Of a DNA stretch of 64,000 nt, positions 59,949-64,000 are shown one piece after another (the stretch's first letter is position 1; each line of letters opens with the position of its first letter). Made by a program: the position numbers and the translations under genes. Source of the DNA: Comamonas badia DSM 17552 (GTDB taxonomy: Bacteria > Pseudomonadota > Gammaproteobacteria > Burkholderiales > Burkholderiaceae_C); assembly GCF_000484635.1 (NCBI RefSeq), contig NZ_AXVM01000004.1, positions 1 through 64,000 of the forward strand, written 5' to 3'. The notes beneath the pieces were generated by a model, which was not told where the DNA came from, made no database searches, and saw nothing but the letters and a program-made list of their open reading frames with translations.

Positions 59949-60085
59949 TGTACTGGAGCAGTTGGTCCGAGTTTTTCCATATGGGCGGGTATGGCATCTA
60001 CGTATGGGGTTCCATGGGCGTCATGGCGATAGCCATGGTGCTTGAGGTCTGGCAGGTTCGCGCTCGACGCAAGCGGATGGGGTAA
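59948..60085 (+). CDS. ccmD: Heme exporter protein CcmD
   Basis: A 45-aa single-helix membrane protein, too short for most gene callers. It starts MYWSSWSEFFHMGGYGIYVWG, has one hydrophobic segment (GVMAIAMVLEVW) and ends in a basic tail (RARRKRMG). The FFxMGGYxxYVW pattern is the CcmD signature. CcmD helps release holo-CcmE from the CcmABC complex. It overlaps the ccmC stop and lies 3 bp before ccmE. Confidence 0.93.
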   Translation: MYWSSWSEFFHMGGYGIYVWGSMGVMAIAMVLEVWQVRARRKRMG

Positions 60086-60088
60086 TTC

Positions 60089-60544
60089 ATGAAATCCAGA
60101 ACAAAACGCGGATTGATCATCGTCGCCGGCTTGGCCACCCTTGCGGTGGTCAGCACATTGGTGCTCAACGCCTTCCAGGACAACCTGGTGTTTTTCTTCA
60201 GCCCATCGCAGGTCGCTACCAAAGAAGCGCCAGCCGATCGCAGCTTCCGGCTTGGCGGGTTGGTAGAGGAAGGGAGCGTCAAGCGCTCCAGCGACAGCTT
60301 GGCCGTGCAGTTTGTCGTGACAGATGGCGCCAAGGCGATTCCCGTGACCTACAACGGCCTGCTCCCGGACATGTTTCGAGAAGGGAAAGGCGTGGTCACC
60401 CAAGGCCGCCTGGACTCCAGCGGCACCTTCCACGCCGATCAGGTGCTGGCCAAGCACGATGAGAACTACACCCCGAAAGAAGTTGCCGACACCTTGAAAA
60501 CAACGGCTTACAAAGAGCCTTCCGCCGCTGAGGCGCGCCAATGA
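60089..60544 (+). CDS. ccmE: Heme chaperone CcmE
   Basis: A 151-aa periplasmic heme carrier with an N-terminal membrane anchor, OB-fold core (RLGGLVEEGSVKR, VTYNGLLPDMFREGKGVV) and the heme-binding His in VLAKHDENYTPKEV. It overlaps ccmF by 4 bp. Confidence 0.97.
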   Translation: MKSRTKRGLIIVAGLATLAVVSTLVLNAFQDNLVFFFSPSQVATKEAPADRSFRLGGLVEEGSVKRSSDSLAVQFVVTDGAKAIPVTYNGLLPDMFREGKGVVTQGRLDSSGTFHADQVLAKHDENYTPKEVADTLKTTAYKEPSAAEARQ

Positions 60545-62556
60545 TCGCGGAACTGGGGCAACTCGCCCTCATCCTCGCCTTGGCGATGGCCATCGTGCAG
60601 TGCGTAGTGCCTCTGGCGGGGGCTGCCCGCGGCAATCCGGACTGGATGGCCCTGGCCCGTCCCGCCGCCATCGGGCAATTCCTGTTCGTTGCCACGGCGT
60701 TTGCATGTCTCACGATGTCTTTCGTGAACAATGATTTTTCGGTGCTGTACGTCGCCCAGCACTCCAATTCCGCATTGCCGCTGATCTACCGCATCTGCGC
60801 AGTGTGGGGTGGACACGAAGGCTCCATCCTGCTGTGGGCCCTGATTCTGGCCAGCTGGACCTTGGCAGTCTCGCTGTTTTCAAACAACCTCGATGACCAG
60901 ACTACCGCCCGCATCATTGGCGTGATAGGCCTCATCTCCATCGGCTTCCTGCTGTTCATCCTGTTCACGTCCAACCCCTTTGAGCGCCTGATTCCCGCAG
61001 CGGCCGATGGGCAAGACTTGAACCCGCAGTTGCAGGACCCCGGTCTCATCATTCACCCACCGTTGCTCTATATGGGCTATGTAGGGACGGTGGTCGCCTT
61101 TGCGTTTGCCATTGCTGCGCTCCTCGCAGGCCGCCTGGACGCAGCGTGGGCACGCTGGTCTCGCCCCTGGGCCACCGTCTCCTGGGGGTTTCTCACACTG
61201 GGCATCGCCGTAGGAAGTGCCTGGGCTTATTACGAGTTGGGCTGGGGTGGCTGGTGGTTCTGGGACCCGGTTGAAAACGCCTCGCTGATGCCCTGGCTCG
61301 TCAGCACGGCGCTGCTGCATTCGCTGGCCGTCACGGAAAAACGCAACACCTTCAAGCTCTGGACGGCGCTGCTGGCCATCATCGCGTTCTCACTGTCGCT
61401 ACTGGGTACTTTCCTGGTGCGTTCGGGTGTACTCACCTCGGTGCATGCGTTTGCCACCGATCCATCGCGCGGCATCTATATTCTCGGGTTCCTGACGCTA
61501 GTCGTGGGCGGTTCCCTCGTTTTGTTTGCCTGGCGCGCTCCCAAAGTGGGTCTCGGGGCCCGTTTCGGCATGGTTTCGCGCGAAGCCATGCTGCTGGTAA
61601 ACAATGTCGTTCTGCTTGTGGCATTCACGGCAGTGCTGCTGGGAACGCTGTACCCGCTGCTCATCGACGCCTTGGGCATGGGCAAGCTATCGGTCGGACC
61701 TCCGTATTTCAATGCCGTCTTCGTCCCACTGATGGCGCCGGCGTTGTTCCTCATGGGTATTGGCCCTATCGCACGCTGGCGTGAAGACAAGGCCATGGCG
61801 CTGGCGCTGAAGCTGCGCTGGGCTTTGGGGGTGAGTCTGGTGGCTGCACTGATTTCCCCCTGGCTTCTGGGCAATTGGAAGCCTCTGGTGGGCTTCGGGC
61901 TATTCCTGGCCTTCTGGATCGCGACGACGACCGTCTACAACCTCTACGAGCGGCTCAAGAGCCACCCTGCGCCCAGCTGGCGCCGACGCATCAGCATGCA
62001 GCCTGGCAGCTACTACGGCATGCTGCTGGCGCATTTGGGCGTGGCCATCTTCATCGTCGGCGTCACCATCGTGAACGGTTACGAGGTCGAGAAGGACGTC
62101 ACCATGGAGCCTGGCGAGACCACGAGCATTGCCGGCTATACCTTCCAGTTTGAAGGCACCAGCCGGAAACAAGGTCCGAATTACACGGCAGATGTCGGTA
62201 TTCTCACGGTCACATCCAACGGCAAGCCAGTCACGACACTCAAGCCGGAGCGTCGCATCTATACCGCCAGCCGCAACCCGATGCCGATGACTGAAGCCGC
62301 CATCAACCCCGGGCTGACCCGCGATCTGTACGCCGCTCTGGGTGATCAGTTGACGGACAAGCGCTGGATCGTACGTGTGTATTTCAAGCCCTTTGTCGAC
62401 TGGATTTGGTTTGGATGCCTGATCATGGCCCTGGGTGGTTTGTTTGCCGTCATGGACAGACGCTACAGGATTGCCCGTCGAACGCAACGGACGCGCGCCT
62501 CGCAAGCACCACAAGGCGTGCCGGCAACCGCCACGGCACGGATGGTTTCGCCATGA
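60541..62556 (+). CDS. ccmF: Heme lyase subunit CcmF
   Basis: A 671-aa polytopic membrane protein that joins heme from CcmE to apocytochromes. The WWD domain reads WGGWWFWDPVENASLMPWL; conserved His regions are in VWGGHEGSILLW and LLHSLAVTEKR. A large periplasmic loop precedes the last helix. It overlaps ccmE and ccmG by 4 bp each. Confidence 0.98.
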   Translation: MIAELGQLALILALAMAIVQCVVPLAGAARGNPDWMALARPAAIGQFLFVATAFACLTMSFVNNDFSVLYVAQHSNSALPLIYRICAVWGGHEGSILLWALILASWTLAVSLFSNNLDDQTTARIIGVIGLISIGFLLFILFTSNPFERLIPAAADGQDLNPQLQDPGLIIHPPLLYMGYVGTVVAFAFAIAALLAGRLDAAWARWSRPWATVSWGFLTLGIAVGSAWAYYELGWGGWWFWDPVENASLMPWLVSTALLHSLAVTEKRNTFKLWTALLAIIAFSLSLLGTFLVRSGVLTSVHAFATDPSRGIYILGFLTLVVGGSLVLFAWRAPKVGLGARFGMVSREAMLLVNNVVLLVAFTAVLLGTLYPLLIDALGMGKLSVGPPYFNAVFVPLMAPALFLMGIGPIARWREDKAMALALKLRWALGVSLVAALISPWLLGNWKPLVGFGLFLAFWIATTTVYNLYERLKSHPAPSWRRRISMQPGSYYGMLLAHLGVAIFIVGVTIVNGYEVEKDVTMEPGETTSIAGYTFQFEGTSRKQGPNYTADVGILTVTSNGKPVTTLKPERRIYTASRNPMPMTEAAINPGLTRDLYAALGDQLTDKRWIVRVYFKPFVDWIWFGCLIMALGGLFAVMDRRYRIARRTQRTRASQAPQGVPATATARMVSP

Positions 62557-63080
62557 GGAAGGGAGTTGTTCCCCTTGCGGTCTTCCTGGTGTTGGTGGCC
62601 TTTCTGGGCATTGGTCTGACTCTGAACCCTAGGGAACTGCCATCGCCCCTTGTTGACAAGCCTTTGCCGCAGTTTTCCCTGCCGCAGCTGAGCGAGCCAC
62701 AAAAGGCATTTGCCCCTGCGGACATGAAGGGCAAGGTGTGGATGCTTAACGTATGGGCATCCTGGTGCGTCGCCTGCCGGGTGGAGCATCCAGTGCTCGT
62801 GGAACTGTCCAAGACCGATAAATCGGTGCTGATCTATGGCCTCAACTACAAAGACAGGCGCGAAGATGCGCTGCAATGGCTCACCCGCTTTGGCAACCCC
62901 TATGCCGAATCCATCTCCGATACCCAGGGGCTTGTAGGCATCGATCTGGGTGTATACGGTGTGCCGGAAACCTTCATCATCGACAAGCAAGGTGTGATTC
63001 GGCACAAACAGATCGGTCCGATCACCCCAGAGGTATTGCAAGACACCATCCTGCCGCTCATGAGGAAACTGGGTGCGTAA
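62553..63080 (+). CDS. ccmG: Thiol:disulfide interchange protein CcmG/DsbE
   Basis: A 175-aa membrane-anchored thioredoxin-like reductase. Active site WCVAC within NVWASWCVACRVEHP, cis-Pro in GVPETFIID, N-terminal helix VVPLAVFLVLVAFLGIG. It keeps CxxCH cysteines reduced for heme attachment. The start at 62553 overlaps the ccmF stop (ATGA). Confidence 0.96.
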   Translation: MRKGVVPLAVFLVLVAFLGIGLTLNPRELPSPLVDKPLPQFSLPQLSEPQKAFAPADMKGKVWMLNVWASWCVACRVEHPVLVELSKTDKSVLIYGLNYKDRREDALQWLTRFGNPYAESISDTQGLVGIDLGVYGVPETFIIDKQGVIRHKQIGPITPEVLQDTILPLMRKLGA

Positions 63081-63549
63081 ATACTTTGCCCTGATTGCGC
63101 TGTGCTGCGCATGCCTGACTGCGCAACGCGCCCTGGCAACCGAGGCGCCGACGCTGGCCAACAACCCCGCTCTTGAACAGCATGTCATGGAAATCGCTCA
63201 GGAATTGCGCTGCCTCGTCTGCCAGAACGAGACCATTGCAGCATCGCACGCCGATCTGGCGGTTGATCTCCGTCAGCAGATCCGCACCAAACTTCAGGAG
63301 GGTGAAACGCCCGCCCAAATCCGCAAGTTCATGGTGGATCGCTACGGCGAGTTCGTGTTGTACAAGCCTCGCCTGAGCACCAAGACTTTCCTGCTGTGGA
63401 TCGGGCCCTTCGTCTTGCTGGTGCTAGGCTTTTTCGTGTTGTGGCGCACGCTGCGTCAGCGCACCGCAGAGGCTGACACCTCCCTATCAGAACAGGATGT
63501 CCAACGAGCGCGCGAACTGCTGGGCATTCCCCGGGAGAAAGGTCAATGA
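63073..63549 (+). CDS. ccmH: Cytochrome c maturation protein CcmH
   Basis: A 158-aa thiol-reducing subunit: signal peptide, the redox motif RCLVCQN, a following helical bundle and a C-terminal membrane segment (FLLWIGPFVLLVLGFFVLW). It corresponds to the N-terminal half of E. coli CcmH, with CcmI separate. GTG start overlapping ccmG by 8 bp. Confidence 0.96.
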   Translation: MRKYFALIALCCACLTAQRALATEAPTLANNPALEQHVMEIAQELRCLVCQNETIAASHADLAVDLRQQIRTKLQEGETPAQIRKFMVDRYGEFVLYKPRLSTKTFLLWIGPFVLLVLGFFVLWRTLRQRTAEADTSLSEQDVQRARELLGIPREKGQ

Positions 63550-64000
63550 CTCTGTTCATGGCGATTGCCGTATGCATGGTCCTGGCGGCTCTGGCAGTAG
63601 TCATCATTCCGCTGCTGCGCAGTAGCCGCCGCACCGCACGACAGGGACAAGACCTGATGGTGCTTGCGGACGGCTTGCGCGAACTGGATGCGGAGCGCGC
63701 GGCCGGAGACATGAGTGCTCCTGAATACGAGCGTGCCCGACTGGACCTGGAGCGCCAGGCATTGCAGTCCCAGCAGGCCGCGGACATCAGCGCCGAAGGC
63801 AGCCTGCGTGCCAACTGGGGGGTAGCGCTGGCGACTGCGATCGCCTTGCCTCTGCTGGCAGGCGGCCTGTATCTTTCTATCGGGCAGCCCGGGACGCTCA
63901 AGCCGGGGGCGGCTCAGGTGGCGCAAGCAAACGGCGACGACGCCCATGCTCCCGATGACGCGGCTGTCGCGGCACTGCAGGCGCGCCTGGCGCAAGATGA
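63546..64000 (+). CDS. ccmI: CcmI, apocytochrome c chaperone (partial)
   Basis: The start of the gene overlaps ccmH by 4 bp (ATGA). N-terminal helix MTLFMAIAVCMVLAALAVVIIPLL, a cytoplasmic loop with the LADGLRELDAERAAGDMSAPEYERARLDLERQ pattern typical of CcmI, and a second membrane helix (LATAIALPLLAGGLYL). The periplasmic TPR part lies beyond the window end. Confidence 0.92.
   Translation, partial: MTLFMAIAVCMVLAALAVVIIPLLRSSRRTARQGQDLMVLADGLRELDAERAAGDMSAPEYERARLDLERQALQSQQAADISAEGSLRANWGVALATAIALPLLAGGLYLSIGQPGTLKPGAAQVAQANGDDAHAPDDAAVAALQARLAQD

Overview
The window is a GC-rich chromosomal segment from a betaproteobacterium. The contiguous str/tuf/secE/nusG/rplKAJL/rpoBC block, the colinear phenol-degradation operon with both a DmpR-type and an AphS-type regulator, and AGC(N)GCGCTTG intergenic repeats all suggest Burkholderiales, probably Comamonadaceae. 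I worked from sequence alone, so the genus is not fixed.

Positions 155-17730 are a phenol catabolic locus. A divergently transcribed sigma-54 activator (dmpR-like) and a GntR regulator (aphS-like) face an operon on the minus strand. That operon encodes the six-part phenol hydroxylase (P0-P5), an XylT/DmpQ-type ferredoxin, catechol 2,3-dioxygenase, a GlcG/HbpS-like protein, and the meta-cleavage enzymes DmpC, D, E, F, G and H. A branched-chain-amino-acid-type ABC substrate-binding protein and ATPase follow. Phenol is taken to catechol and then to pyruvate and acetyl-CoA. The 4-oxalocrotonate tautomerase gene (dmpI) is not in the window. A good -24/-12 promoter lies just upstream of P0.

Positions 17667-25210 hold housekeeping and accessory genes: FMN reductase, M48 protease, a small proline-rich exported protein, an EamA transporter with an AraC regulator, a TAP-like lipoprotein hydrolase, and an AmpG-like permease. 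Several small dispersed repeats lie here.

Positions 25211-33401 are a genomic island at the 3' end of tRNA-Phe. A 14-bp tRNA-end repeat and integrase arm-type repeats mark both ends. The island carries an intact tyrosine integrase, AlpA, a RelE-type toxin with a NadS-like antitoxin, a truncated radC, and an uncharacterised four-gene module (215-aa unknown, XRE-ImmA peptidase, DUF2188, TaqI/PstI-like adenine methyltransferase). A frameshifted integrase remnant with a different set of arm repeats lies just outside, suggesting an older tandem island.

Positions 33455-39036 encode an NtrY/NtrX-like two-component pair, a DUF4390 protein, RsmB and LemA. Positions 39053-56140 are the large transcription/translation block, read on the minus strand: rpsL, rpsG, fusA, tuf, tRNA-Trp, secE, nusG, rplKAJL, rpoBC.

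Positions 56263-64000 (plus strand) are the most unusual part: an octaheme hydroxylamine-oxidoreductase-like gene (haoA) and haoB lead directly into cytochrome c maturation genes ccmC, D, E, F, G, H and I. The last is cut by the window end, and no ccmA or ccmB is present. This suggests hydroxylamine or NO metabolism coupled to heme c assembly in an organism with no visible ammonia-oxidation genes.
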